DNA of 47,895 nucleotides from Deltaproteobacteria bacterium (GTDB taxonomy: Bacteria; Desulfobacterota; Desulfarculia; Adiutricales; JAFDHD01), in contig JAFDHD010000049.1 of NCBI GenBank assembly GCA_019308995.1, positions 1 through 47,895 of the forward strand, given 5' to 3'. The translations under genes and the position numbers were made by a program. Of the stretch, positions 17,410 to 26,534 are shown piece after piece (the stretch's first letter is position 1; each line of letters starts with the position of its first letter). The notes under the pieces are model-generated. The model worked only from the letters and a program-made list of their open reading frames with translations. It was not told the origin of the DNA and searched no databases.

Positions 17410-18486
17410 TTAAGGCTTTTCCTCTAATAAACTCATCTGGTCGGGGTCTCGCGCCGGTTCTGGTTCCGGCTCTGTTTCCCGCCCTGCCGCCGACTCCGGT
17501 GTCGTTATTTCCTCTTCTTCTGACCGCAAGGCCTTAGGGCCTGGTTTGTAGAAATATCTCTCCATGAGCCGATTATAATCCGTCCATCCATTTTCCTGAA
17601 GGTGCCGTTCGATAAAGCCGCCGATGCCGCTGAGCTTGGCGTCCAGGTCGTCCAAGGCATACAGGGCCAGGGCCTCCAGGATCTTTGGCTTTTTCGGCGA
17701 ACCAAATTCATAATCCCCGTGATGGCTGATAATGAGGTGCTTGAGAAGCTGGGCCAGCTCCTCTGGAAAATCTTGACGCGCGGCCAGCTTGGCCTGAAGC
17801 ATCTCGACCCCGATGACCACATGACCCAGCAGCCGGCCTTCAGTGGTGTAATCCCCGCCCGGCTCCAGGTCAAACTCCCTGACCTTTCCCAGGTCGTGGA
17901 TGATGGCCCCGGTCAGGAGCAGGTCCCGGTTGAGTCTGGGATAGAGCCTCACCACGGCCTCGGCCGCCCTGGCCACGGCCAGCGTATGCTCCAGCAGACC
18001 GGCGACATAGGCCTGATGAAACCGTTTGGCCGCCGGGACCTGCTTGAAGCGCTTCATCAGCTTCTCATCGGCAAATATATCTTCCAGGAGTCCCTTGAGA
18101 TGCGGATCAATAACACTTTGGGTCAGGGCCAGAAGCTCGGCAAACATCTCCTCCGGATCAAACGGCGAAGCCGCCTGAAACAGACTCAGGTCCGCGTCAG
18201 CCGTTTTAAGCCTTCCGGCCTCAATGACCTTAAGCTGAACCTGACCCTGAAAAGACTCGCCCAGCCCGCGTATCTGGGCCAGATCGCCATCATGAAAGGA
18301 CTTAAAAAAAGCCTCGGCCGCCTCCCAGACCCGGGCCTCGATGCGGCCGGTGCGATCTTTCAGCTTGAGGCTGACATAGGGACGCCCGCTTTTGGTCTGG
18401 CCCAGGCGCAGGCCTTCCACCAGGAAAGGGGAAAGCACCTCCTGGCCTTCACGGATATCCTCGACAAATATTTTTTCTGCTGTCAA
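17410..18486 (-). CDS. YhaM-like OB-fold/HD-domain 3'-5' exoribonuclease
   Basis: Predicted nuclease of 358 residues. An N-terminal OB-fold (about 15-95; SGRPYVSLKLKDRTGRIEAR) is followed by an HD phosphohydrolase domain with H167 in LLEHTLAVA, H197-D198 in IIHDLGKVREF, and the later ISHHGDYEFG motif. This arrangement matches YhaM/CBF1-type 3'-5' exoribonucleases. The C-terminus is a Pro/Glu-rich tail ending DQMSLLEE. The only plausible start is TTG 18486, preceded by AGGTTGGA. It sits 49 bases upstream of holB on the same strand. Confidence 0.88.
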   Translation of the reverse strand: MTAEKIFVEDIREGQEVLSPFLVEGLRLGQTKSGRPYVSLKLKDRTGRIEARVWEAAEAFFKSFHDGDLAQIRGLGESFQGQVQLKVIEAGRLKTADADLSLFQAASPFDPEEMFAELLALTQSVIDPHLKGLLEDIFADEKLMKRFKQVPAAKRFHQAYVAGLLEHTLAVARAAEAVVRLYPRLNRDLLLTGAIIHDLGKVREFDLEPGGDYTTEGRLLGHVVIGVEMLQAKLAARQDFPEELAQLLKHLIISHHGDYEFGSPKKPKILEALALYALDDLDAKLSGIGGFIERHLQENGWTDYNRLMERYFYKPGPKALRSEEEEITTPESAAGRETEPEPEPARDPDQMSLLEEKP

Positions 18487-18791
18487 ATTCCAACCTGCCT
18501 TCCGTTAAAAAAAGAAAACCTGCCACACATATAACCGCCTGTCAAGGGAATCACCCTGACCATACCAATATAGCAGCCTGCTGTCAAAAGGGGATTTTAA
18601 AATGGGAGGAATTTTTGACTTGTTTCCGGACCCTTTCAAAGAATCAGGGAAGCCCTTTTCTCTTTCTTTTCATGTTCAGATTTGATACATTTAACATCTT
18701 GAAAAGAATATCCTTTTGATGTTTCTTCTTTTTCTAATAGCTTATAAAGAAGCTATGTAAAGAAAATTGTTCGTTCTTCACTTCGATAACT
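18487..18791. other. intergenic region before the restriction-modification gene
   Basis: 305 bases between divergent genes, A+T-rich toward the right. A perfect inverted repeat TAGCTT-ATAAAG-AAGCTA (18738-18755) lies 37 bases before the methylase start and could be an operator. A weak promoter candidate TTGATA-16 bp-AAGAAT begins at 18682. A 27-codon frame at 18602-18685 has no support. Confidence 0.45.
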
Positions 18792-21700
18792 ATGTCAAGC
18801 TCAATCACTGAATGGGAATTTACGGCAGATGTAGCAAGTTGGATCAACGAAATCCTTGCTAAAGATCACAGTTTACCCTTTTCACGGGCCAAGGTCGAAC
18901 AAAAAGGGACAGGCTCGCAAAAGCGTCGTGATCTGACCCTTCTTGACAAGAATAAGGCCGTTGCTCTCGCCGGAGAAGTCAAACTTCCCTATCGCCCCAA
19001 TGGCGGAAGCCCATACAACCATGAACTAATCCAAGATGCGCGTAAAAAGGCTGCGCGCTCTCATGCAAGGTTCTTTTTTACCTGGAACGTGAATGAGTTT
19101 GTCCTGTGGGAGACTTTTCCGGCAAAGACCGCGTGGAAAGACCGCAAGTATAAGTCATGGCTCATAACCGAGGTCCTGAAACCAGAGCACCTTGAACTCC
19201 CCATGACAGAGCATGCCATTCAAAAGTGGCTGCCTGATTTTTTAAAGGACTTTACCAAAATCTTATACGGCACAGTGCCTTTCGCTCTTCAAACTCCGGA
19301 TGAGAAATTTATAGAGGCGCTGGAGTCATCGCTCAGGTTGCCAATTCTTTTCACATTTGAAGAATTGGCGGAAAAATATAACAAACCAAAATTTAAATCA
19401 GAACTCGATAAATGGATGCGTGAGGACCAAGGCTGGATCATCCTTGGCGATCCAGAAGGTATTCGCGACAACCTTGAACGGGCCTCTAAATTTTCCTGTT
19501 ACGCCCTGGTAAACAAGCTGGTTTTTCATGAGGCGCTTCTTAGACGTTATGGAGCCAAGATTAGAAAACTCGCCATACCCGCGCATATTGACAGGGCGGA
19601 AGACTTACGATTGCATCTCGAAATGTACTTTGAGGAAGCCAAGGAAATTACAGGCGATTATGAAACGGTCTTCGGAGAAGACCACACGCTAATTGGAAAC
19701 CGTATCCCTTTTTACTCTGATAACGCTGTCCCTCACTGGCGGGAATTGATCAACCAGATTCATGAGTTCGACTTTAGTAAGCTTGATTATGAAATCATCG
19801 GCAATATTTTTGAGCGATTGATTTCTCCTGAAGAACGACACAAGTACGGTCAATTTTACACCCGTGTGGAAGTCGTTGACCTTATCAATAGCTTTTGCAT
19901 CCATCGCGGTGAGGAGAAAGTCATGGACCCAGCTTGTGGCGGCGGTACATTTCTTGTGCGAGCCTATGCGCGAAAGCGGGAGCTTTCCCCAACCCGAAAA
20001 CACGGCCAACTTCTTATGGACCTATTTGGCATTGATATATCCCATTTTGCGACGCACCTGACTACAATTAACTTAGCCACACGCGACCTGATTGATGAGG
20101 AAAACTACCCTCAAATCGCCCGTAATGACTTTTTCAATGTATCCCCCAAAAACCCTTTTCTTATTTTGCCAAAACATATCGGTGGCAGTATTCAAACACA
20201 CGGTATGGGGGCCATCCAGCACCGAAAAGTAGAAATCCCGCTTCTGGATGCTGTAATTGGGAATCCTCCGTACCTTCGGCAGGAAGATATTCCAAAGGCC
20301 AAAAAGAAAAAAGGAGACGGGGGACCAGAACCTGGCACTAAAGAATATTATCAAGGGCTTGTTAAAAAAGAGAGTCACGCAGATTTTTCTTTGCGAAGCG
20401 ACATTCACTGCTATTTCTGGCCCCATGCCTCAAGTTTCCTTAAGGAAGACGGTTATCTGTGCCTCCTAACCTCCAGCCAGTGGCTAGATGTGGAATACGG
20501 CTTCCGTTTGCAGAAATGGATTCTCCAGGATTTTGAGATTAAGGCGATCTTTGAAAGTATCGAAGAGCCATGGTTTGTTGGGGCCCGCGTTGCCACAACG
20601 GTTACTATCTTACGCCGCCAGCATGACGAAAAAAAACGTATGAACAACATCATCCGCTTTGTTCAGCTTCGCCGTCCAATTGGCGAAATCCTTGCCCATG
20701 ATGGAACCACGGCCGGAGCGGTTCAAGCTGCCAATAGCTTTCGGGATGAAATCCTTTCCCTAAAAAAGAACACCGTCAATGAGCGATACCGCGCTCGCCT
20801 GGTCCGGCAGGGTGATTTGTGGAATGAGGGTGTCCGGCTAGGCGTAATCATGGGAAAATCTAAAGACCATGGAAACGATGATCCAGAAAGTCAGATAGGG
20901 GATTACTACGGCGGCAAATGGGGCATGTACCTTAGAGCGCCTGACCTGTGGTTTCAGATCATTGATAACTATGGTACGCGCTTTATGCCATTAGGGGAGC
21001 TAGCCGAAGTACGATTTGGAGTGAAAAGCGGAAAAGACGTTTTCTTCTTTCCTAAAGATTGGAGTGCAGAATGCCTGTCAAGATATGAAGATTCGTTTGA
21101 GTTCGAAGACACTTTTGGAGTGCCGCGAAAAAAGGTTGAATCAGGCAAGGTTAAACTCGTCTTTTGCGGGGAAGATTACAGCGAAATCAGACCTATCGAA
21201 GCGAAATATCTTGAACCGGAAGTGCACAGCCTCATGGAAATAGACGGCTTTACCGTTACACCTGAAAATTGCGCCCGTCAAATTCTCCTTGTAAGCAAGA
21301 AACGTTCACAGCTTAAAGGAACGTATGTCCTCGATTACATAAAGTGGGGTGAAGAAAAAGGTTACCACAAAGGATCAACGTGCGCTGCACGCGTTACTGC
21401 TGAAAGAGAATGGTATGATCTAACGGGCCATAAACGAGGTAGCCTGTTTTGGCCTATGGCACAACAATACAGACATATTGCCCCAGTAAATGATCAGAAT
21501 CTTATTTGCAAGGCACAGCAATATAAGCACATCACTCCAATCAATGATTATAACCTCCAATGTAATTGCAATTTATATGATCTTCATTTGTCTGCTAAAG
21601 TAGAAGCATCGGTTATTGCAGGGATTCTTAATTCGTCTATCGTTGTCTTATCGAAATTCCAGTACGGTAGACCGGTTGGCGTTGAGGGTAGTCTAAAAAC

Positions 21701-22541
21701 CGAAGTAGTTGACATGAACATTATGCAAATTCCCGACCCTACGAAAGCCACAGAAAAATCACGAAACAGAGTAGCCAATGCATTTACCAAGCTCAAGCAG
21801 CGCAAAGCCCTGTATTTCCTCTCCGAGCGTCGTCTCCGGCAAATGTCCTATACCCAGGCGGGGAAAATAGATGAACTCGGAAAGCTCTCTAACGAGTCCG
21901 AACTGGATATGCCCGACCGTCGGGAATTGGATGACGCGGTTCTTCAAATGTTGGGGGTACGGTCCAAGAAACGCCGCCAGGAGCTAATAGACGAGCTTTA
22001 CGATTACCTTCGCGAGTTCTTCGAGCGAACCCGCCAGAAGGAAGAAAAGGCCATAGCCAATAAGAAGAAAGCCAAGCGGCGGGGTCCAGCCCGGCCAGGT
22101 GAAATTGCGGCCCAAATCTATCAGGAAATTAAGGAAACAGAAAACCACTTACTCCAACAGTACGATCCTGACTTCATTAACAAATCTAAATCTTTCGATA
22201 CTTTTGATCTTCCGCTCGAAGGCTCGCCAAGGCCTTATCGCGACCTTTTCGCCGAGCATGGTGTTGCTTTTATGAAAGGCGAGAAGCGTCTTGCTCTAGT
22301 TGAAACAAAGCTTCCAGCGCAGGACTCACTTGTAATCTTAGTTGCAAATTCTGGCGTGCGCGGCCTGGTTCGTATTCCGCATGAAGAAGATGAATGCAAA
22401 CGCATTTTCAATAAGTTTGAGAATTTTATAAAGAAGCGTGAAAACTTTATCTGGGAAATGATCGAACACCGCACTGCGGATGAGGACATGCAGGAGAAGA
22501 TATATGGATCCCTGATGTCGTTATTGAGCAAGCGGTGGTGA
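18792..22541 (+). CDS. type IIG-like restriction endonuclease/adenine-N6 methyltransferase (Eco57I class)
   Basis: Single 1249-residue polypeptide predicted to cut and methylate DNA. The N-terminal domain shows a PD-(D/E)XK-type pattern, D47 and E62-V-K64 (GEVK). A helical connector with RLISPEERHKYGQFYTR (about 345-360) leads to the gamma-class N6-adenine methylase: SAM motif DPACGGGTF near residue 378 and catalytic NPPY near 490. The C-terminal half resembles a TaqI/Eco57I target-recognition region (GELAEVRFGVKSGKD near 737). The tail has a charged coiled region and another globular part. No separate specificity or nuclease gene is adjacent. Base composition is more A+T-rich than flanking genes, suggesting transfer. 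PglX of BREX is the main alternative, but the nuclease motif and lack of other BREX genes argue against it. Confidence 0.88.
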   Translation: MSSSITEWEFTADVASWINEILAKDHSLPFSRAKVEQKGTGSQKRRDLTLLDKNKAVALAGEVKLPYRPNGGSPYNHELIQDARKKAARSHARFFFTWNVNEFVLWETFPAKTAWKDRKYKSWLITEVLKPEHLELPMTEHAIQKWLPDFLKDFTKILYGTVPFALQTPDEKFIEALESSLRLPILFTFEELAEKYNKPKFKSELDKWMREDQGWIILGDPEGIRDNLERASKFSCYALVNKLVFHEALLRRYGAKIRKLAIPAHIDRAEDLRLHLEMYFEEAKEITGDYETVFGEDHTLIGNRIPFYSDNAVPHWRELINQIHEFDFSKLDYEIIGNIFERLISPEERHKYGQFYTRVEVVDLINSFCIHRGEEKVMDPACGGGTFLVRAYARKRELSPTRKHGQLLMDLFGIDISHFATHLTTINLATRDLIDEENYPQIARNDFFNVSPKNPFLILPKHIGGSIQTHGMGAIQHRKVEIPLLDAVIGNPPYLRQEDIPKAKKKKGDGGPEPGTKEYYQGLVKKESHADFSLRSDIHCYFWPHASSFLKEDGYLCLLTSSQWLDVEYGFRLQKWILQDFEIKAIFESIEEPWFVGARVATTVTILRRQHDEKKRMNNIIRFVQLRRPIGEILAHDGTTAGAVQAANSFRDEILSLKKNTVNERYRARLVRQGDLWNEGVRLGVIMGKSKDHGNDDPESQIGDYYGGKWGMYLRAPDLWFQIIDNYGTRFMPLGELAEVRFGVKSGKDVFFFPKDWSAECLSRYEDSFEFEDTFGVPRKKVESGKVKLVFCGEDYSEIRPIEAKYLEPEVHSLMEIDGFTVTPENCARQILLVSKKRSQLKGTYVLDYIKWGEEKGYHKGSTCAARVTAEREWYDLTGHKRGSLFWPMAQQYRHIAPVNDQNLICKAQQYKHITPINDYNLQCNCNLYDLHLSAKVEASVIAGILNSSIVVLSKFQYGRPVGVEGSLKTEVVDMNIMQIPDPTKATEKSRNRVANAFTKLKQRKALYFLSERRLRQMSYTQAGKIDELGKLSNESELDMPDRRELDDAVLQMLGVRSKKRRQELIDELYDYLREFFERTRQKEEKAIANKKKAKRRGPARPGEIAAQIYQEIKETENHLLQQYDPDFINKSKSFDTFDLPLEGSPRPYRDLFAEHGVAFMKGEKRLALVETKLPAQDSLVILVANSGVRGLVRIPHEEDECKRIFNKFENFIKKRENFIWEMIEHRTADEDMQEKIYGSLMSLLSKRW
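21459..21566 (+). repeat. 54-bp diverged tandem repeat inside the restriction-modification gene
   Basis: Two adjacent in-frame 54-base units (21459-21512 and 21513-21566) encode AQQYRHIAPVNDQNLICK and AQQYKHITPINDYNLQCN, residues 890-925. The DNA copies differ at many positions but the protein pattern is kept, so the duplication is old. It lies in the presumed target-recognition half. Confidence 0.75.
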
Positions 22542-22578
22542 GAAATGTATTCGATTGAGGAGTTATAGTAATTATATG

Positions 22579-22633
22579 AAAATATGTTCCTTTTGGCTTC
22601 CTGGCTTCAGAACCTGTTTCGGAACATTTTTTT
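22579..22633 (+). terminator. possible terminator after the restriction-modification gene
   Basis: TGTTCC and GGAACA can pair as a stem extended by A/T pairs, and the right arm runs into seven T residues. The loop is long, about 30 bases, which weakens the call. It lies 40-90 bases after the stop codon and before the convergent larC end. Confidence 0.4.
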
Positions 22634-22677
22634 GGCAATTGCTCTATTTTAAACAAAGGGTTCCCCCGGATGCGCCT

Positions 22678-23853
22678 TCACTTTTCCTGGGGCTTGATGC
22701 CTAGCGCCTTGACGCGGTCATAGACCTCCTTCAGCGGGAGGCCGGTTTCCCGGGCGATGCGCTGGCAGGCCTCGTATTCAGGGATCAGCTCGATCCGGTC
22801 TCCCCTGGTGACAGACTTGACCGCCACCTCGCCCCAGGGCGTGGTCAGGGTCTGGATTTCGCGGGCCAGGGCCGGACGCTCCACCGGAAAGGTCCTGACG
22901 CCGAGGGTGGAGGATTCGGTTAGGACGATCCCAAGGAGGTTCTGAATGTCCCCCGGTCTTGCCAGCAGGGAGAGCTTGACGCCGGGCCGGCCTTTTTTCA
23001 TCTGGATCGAGGTCAGCCAGACGTCCAGCGCCCCGGCCTCGAAAAGGCGGTCCATGATATAAGGCAGGATCTCAGGGTTCATATCGTCCAGGTTGGTTTC
23101 ACCCACGATGAGCCTCTCCCGGGGGATATCCTCCGCAGCCTCTCCCAGAACGAGGCGCATGAGGTTAGGCCGGTCTGGCAGGTCTCGCGCGCCAGCCCCG
23201 TACCCGGTCCTGGTGATGGTCATGGCTGGCATGGGGCCGAATTCAGCCACACGGCTGACCAGGATCGCCGCGCCGGTCGGCGTGACCAGTTCGGCTTCAA
23301 TCCCGGTTCCGTAAGCCGGAACGCCTTCGAGGAGGGCCAGGGTCGCCGGAGCGGGCAGAGGCAGGCGGCCGTGGGCGGTTTGAACCCAGCCGGAACCCAG
23401 GGGGAGGGTGGAGGCGTAAAGACGGGAAATATCATGGTATTCCAGGCCTATACACGCGCCGACCACGTCCACGATCGAGTCCACCGACCCGACTTCATGG
23501 AAGTTGACTTCAGCGGGTTCGATACCATGAATCCGGCCCTCGACCCGGGCTAAGCGCTCGAAGACGGCCAGGGCGCTGGATTTGACCCGGTCCGAAAGGC
23601 CGCTTTCTGAAACAAGGGCCTTAATTTCCTTATACGGACGGTGATGGCGCTTGGCTTCAAGGCGGACCTGAAAGCGGTGCGCGGACAGGCCCTGCTTCAG
23701 TTCGGTCCAGGCTTCAAGCTGGTAGTCGCTCAGGGCGATCTTGGCCAGTTCCTGTTTCAGTGTATTAAGAGGCAGTCCCAGGTCCAGGCAGGCCGCTAAG
23801 AACATGTCTCCACTGACTCCGGCCAGACAGTCGGCAAAGGCGATGGTGGTCAT
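22678..23853 (-). CDS. larC: nickel-pincer cofactor biosynthesis protein LarC
   Basis: CTP-dependent nickel insertase of the LarA nickel-pincer nucleotide pathway (former DUF111), 391 residues. It starts TTIAFADCLAGVSGDMFLAA, the family N-terminus, and carries NFHEVGSVDSIVDVVGA near residue 108, TPTGAAIL near 192, and ETNLDDMNPEILPYIMDRL near 255. Length is normal. I chose ATG 23853, which has AAGGAGG eight bases upstream; a TTG nine codons earlier lies in a duplicated segment. larB, larE and larA are not in the window, so the final enzyme (lactate racemase or relative) must be elsewhere. Confidence 0.93.
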   Translation of the reverse strand: MTTIAFADCLAGVSGDMFLAACLDLGLPLNTLKQELAKIALSDYQLEAWTELKQGLSAHRFQVRLEAKRHHRPYKEIKALVSESGLSDRVKSSALAVFERLARVEGRIHGIEPAEVNFHEVGSVDSIVDVVGACIGLEYHDISRLYASTLPLGSGWVQTAHGRLPLPAPATLALLEGVPAYGTGIEAELVTPTGAAILVSRVAEFGPMPAMTITRTGYGAGARDLPDRPNLMRLVLGEAAEDIPRERLIVGETNLDDMNPEILPYIMDRLFEAGALDVWLTSIQMKKGRPGVKLSLLARPGDIQNLLGIVLTESSTLGVRTFPVERPALAREIQTLTTPWGEVAVKSVTRGDRIELIPEYEACQRIARETGLPLKEVYDRVKALGIKPQEK

Positions 23854-23917
23854 GAAATGCCTCCTTGAGTCCGCCGGCAAAGGCGATGGTGGTCATGAAA
23901 TGCCTCCTTGAGTCCGC
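23832..23917 (-). repeat. exact 43-bp tandem duplication over the larC start
   Basis: Units 23832-23874 and 23875-23917 are identical. Each contains the AAGGAGG ribosome site, the ATG and the first seven larC codons. Because 43 is not a multiple of three, the upstream copy gives a start out of frame with larC, so only the downstream copy can produce LarC. The upstream ATG would begin a short decoy frame competing for ribosomes. Confidence 0.93.
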
Positions 23918-23925
23918 AGATAAAA

Positions 23926-26388
23926 TCAGGCTGTGGCCGCCGGCTTCTGGGTTTTGCCTTTGGAGGCTGTGGGCCCGGGTTTCTTCTGCGCCTGTGGCGG
24001 AAAGATCATATCCAGGAACTGGTCCAGGTCCCTGACCAGATGAAACTTAAGTTTGCGTTTGATCTTTAGCGGCAGTTCAGCCAGGTCTTTCCGGTTCTGC
24101 TCGGGAATGATGACCTCATGGATATTTTCGGCCCGAAGGGCTGCCAGGGATTTTTCCTTCAGTCCTCCGATGGGCAGGATTTCCTTCAGTCCTCCGATGG
24201 GCAGGATTTTGCCTCGCAGGGTGATCTCACCAGTAATGGCGATATCCCGAGGCACCGGGCGTTTGGTCAGGGCGGAAATCAGGGCGGCGGTCATGGTCAC
24301 CCCGGCTGAGGGTCCGTCTTTGGGAATGGCCCCGGCTGGCACGTGAATGTGAATATCCAGGTTCTCATAAAAATCCGGGTCCAGCCCGAGCTTCTTGGCC
24401 CGGGAGCGTGCCAGGCTCAACGCGGCCTGGGCGCTCTCCTTCATCACCTCCCCAAGCTGGCCGGTCAAGGTCAGGTTTCCCTTGCCCGGCATGGTCGTAA
24501 CCTCGATGTAAAGCAGCTCTCCACCGGCCTGAGTCCAGGCCATTCCGGTGGCCACGCCGATCTCCCCTTTTTCCTGGCCCGGCTCGGGCAGGAATTCAGG
24601 CACCCCCAGGTATTGATGCAGGTTGCCGCTGCTGATCTTGAAAGGCCCTTTCTCGCCTTCAGCGATGCGGCGAGCGACTTTGCGGCAGATGGCCCCCAGC
24701 TTCCGTTCCAGGTTGCGCAGCCCGGCTTCCTCGGTATACTGAGCGATAATCTTCAGGACGGCGCCGTCTGAAATGATGAGGTGGCTTCTGTTCAAACCGT
24801 TTGCCTGTATCTGCCGAGGCAGGAGGTGGTTCCGGGCGATGGCCAGCTTTTCATCCTCGGTATACCCGGCCAGATGGATGGTCTCCATGCGATCTTCAAG
24901 CGCTGGAGGAATCGGGTCAATCACGTTGGCCGTGGTGATGAACATGACCCTGGAGAGGTCGAAAGAAATATTGAGATAATGATCTGAAAAGGAGTGGTTC
25001 TGTTCAGGGTCCAGGACCTCCAGGAGGGCAGCCGCCGGATCGCCGCGGAAGTCACTCCCGATCTTGTCCACCTCATCCAGCATGAAGACAGGGTTGTTGG
25101 TGCCCGCGTTTTTCAAACCCTGGATGATTCGTCCGGGCATGGCCCCGATGTAAGTGCGGCGATGACCGCGAATCTCGGCCTCATCCCGCATCCCGCCCAG
25201 AGAGATGCGGGTGAATTTGCGGCCCAGGGCCCGGGCAATGGACTGGCCCAGGGAGGTCTTCCCCACCCCCGGAGGCCCGATAAAGCAGAGGATCGGCCCC
25301 TTCATCTTCTTATTGAGCTTGCGAACCGCCAGAAATTCCAGGATGCGCTCCTTGACTTTCTCCAGGCCATAGTGATCTTCATCAAGGACCTGTTTGGCCT
25401 TCCTGATGTCCAGCTTGTCCCGCGTGCCTTTGGACCATGGCACCTCAACCAGCCAGTCCAGATAGGTCCGCACCATAGAGGCTTCCGCCGCGTCACGGTG
25501 CATCTGCTCCAGCCGGTTCACCTGTTTGAGCGCCTCCTTGCTGGCTTCCTCAGGCATCCTGGCCCTGGCTATTTTCTCCCGAAAGTCGCCGGTCTCTTCA
25601 GTCCGGTCTTCCGAGTCTCCCAGTTCGTGCTTAATGGCCCGCATCTGCTCCCGGAGGTAGTACTCCCGCTGCGAGCGGCTCATTTCCTCCTGGGCCTCGG
25701 ACTGAATCTTGGCCTGCATGGTGGAGACCTTGAGTTCCTTGCTCAGGTATTCGTTAATCCGGTTCAGTCGTTCAATCGGGTCGAGAATCTCGAGAATCTC
25801 CTGCGCCGCCTCGACCTTGAGCCTGAGATTGGAGGCGATCAGGTCTGCCAGTCGGCCCGGGGACTCGACGTCATCGAGAATCGCCTCGACCTCGGGCGAC
25901 AGGAGGCCTTTGAGGGAGAGGATTTGCTCGCTTTGCTCCCGAACATTGCGCATCAAGGCTTCGACCTCGAGGGTCATCCTGGGGTCTTCCACGTCCGGGA
26001 AGCGCTGGATGCGAACCAGGGAGACAGGTTCATGTTGAATATATTCCGTAATCCGGGCCCTGGCCAGGCCCTGGATGAGGACTTTCAGGCGACTGTCTGG
26101 CAGCTTGAGCACCCGCATGACTATGGCCACGGTCCCGACGTCATAGATGTCCTCCGGCGCAGGGTCCTCGAGGGTCTGGTCTTTCTGGGTGGCCAGCATG
26201 AGGAGGCGGTCTCTGGACATGGCCTCTTCGACAGCCTTGATGGAGGCTTCCCTTCCCACAAAGAGAGGCAGGATCATTTGAGAAAAAATGACTACATCCC
26301 TGGCAGCCAGCAGAGGGAGTTCGTCCGGGATTTTCATCTCCTCGATGCCGTCAATGTGGCTATTTACTTCGAATGTTTCTTGGGTCAT
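23926..26388 (-). CDS. lon: ATP-dependent protease La (Lon)
   Basis: Cytoplasmic AAA+ serine protease for damaged and regulatory proteins. The 820-residue form from ATG 26388 has the N-terminal substrate domain ([20 protein letters not shown]), Walker A GPPGVGKT at 371-378, Walker [13 protein letters not shown], and the proteolytic domain with catalytic Ser694 in GPSAG. The lysine of the Ser-Lys dyad should be K746, but a nine-residue repeat, ILPIGGLKE twice (728-745), lies directly before it, so the Ser-Lys distance is 52 instead of the usual 43. An in-frame TTG at 26427 gives a 13-residue longer form. The C-terminal tail is Pro/Lys/Ala-rich. Confidence 0.95.
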   Translation of the reverse strand: MTQETFEVNSHIDGIEEMKIPDELPLLAARDVVIFSQMILPLFVGREASIKAVEEAMSRDRLLMLATQKDQTLEDPAPEDIYDVGTVAIVMRVLKLPDSRLKVLIQGLARARITEYIQHEPVSLVRIQRFPDVEDPRMTLEVEALMRNVREQSEQILSLKGLLSPEVEAILDDVESPGRLADLIASNLRLKVEAAQEILEILDPIERLNRINEYLSKELKVSTMQAKIQSEAQEEMSRSQREYYLREQMRAIKHELGDSEDRTEETGDFREKIARARMPEEASKEALKQVNRLEQMHRDAAEASMVRTYLDWLVEVPWSKGTRDKLDIRKAKQVLDEDHYGLEKVKERILEFLAVRKLNKKMKGPILCFIGPPGVGKTSLGQSIARALGRKFTRISLGGMRDEAEIRGHRRTYIGAMPGRIIQGLKNAGTNNPVFMLDEVDKIGSDFRGDPAAALLEVLDPEQNHSFSDHYLNISFDLSRVMFITTANVIDPIPPALEDRMETIHLAGYTEDEKLAIARNHLLPRQIQANGLNRSHLIISDGAVLKIIAQYTEEAGLRNLERKLGAICRKVARRIAEGEKGPFKISSGNLHQYLGVPEFLPEPGQEKGEIGVATGMAWTQAGGELLYIEVTTMPGKGNLTLTGQLGEVMKESAQAALSLARSRAKKLGLDPDFYENLDIHIHVPAGAIPKDGPSAGVTMTAALISALTKRPVPRDIAITGEITLRGKILPIGGLKEILPIGGLKEKSLAALRAENIHEVIIPEQNRKDLAELPLKIKRKLKFHLVRDLDQFLDMIFPPQAQKKPGPTASKGKTQKPAATA
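24154..24207 (-). repeat. exact 27-bp in-frame tandem duplication in lon
   Basis: Units 24154-24180 and 24181-24207 are identical and encode ILPIGGLKE twice. Most Lon proteins have this segment once, followed by KLLAA. The downstream unit keeps the LKEK sequence with the catalytic lysine; the first reads LKEI. The exact identity suggests a recent event or a sequence assembly error. Confidence 0.93.
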
Positions 26389-26408
26389 GAGTTTAAATGC
26401 TCGTTTTT

Positions 26409-26437
26409 TATTTAAGGCAAGAAGCAAAAAGAGTCAA
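26409..26437 (-). promoter_or_regulatory. candidate lon promoter
   Basis: On the minus strand TTGACT (26432-26437), a 17-bp spacer and TAAATA (26409-26414). The -35 is good but the -10 matches only half the consensus. It overlaps the longer TTG-initiated reading of lon, so if used, translation would start at ATG 26388 with a short leader. Confidence 0.3.
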
Positions 26438-26534
26438 GCCTCCTACTTAACCCGACTTCTCTTTATCCTTGCTATATCAGGATATTCATGATACAACAAT
26501 CTAAAATTATATTCAATTTCCCGAGGGCCTTTTC

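Noticed and set aside
17602-18534. 310-codon plus-strand open frame
   Set aside because: Antisense to the YhaM-like gene with no recognisable protein features.
18602-18685. 27-codon frame upstream of the restriction-modification gene
   Set aside because: Too short, no ribosome site and no resemblance to a controller protein.
18792-22541. BREX PglX methylase
   Set aside because: No other BREX genes are adjacent and the N-terminus carries a nuclease-type motif that PglX lacks.
25785-25802. GAGAATCTC repeated twice in lon
   Set aside because: It encodes the normal EILEILDP-type segment of Lon, so it is not an insertion like the 27-bp duplication.
24994-26415. 473-codon plus-strand open frame
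   Set aside because: It lies fully antisense to lon, whose protein sequence is unmistakable; the frame shows no domain and reflects codon bias of the opposite strand.
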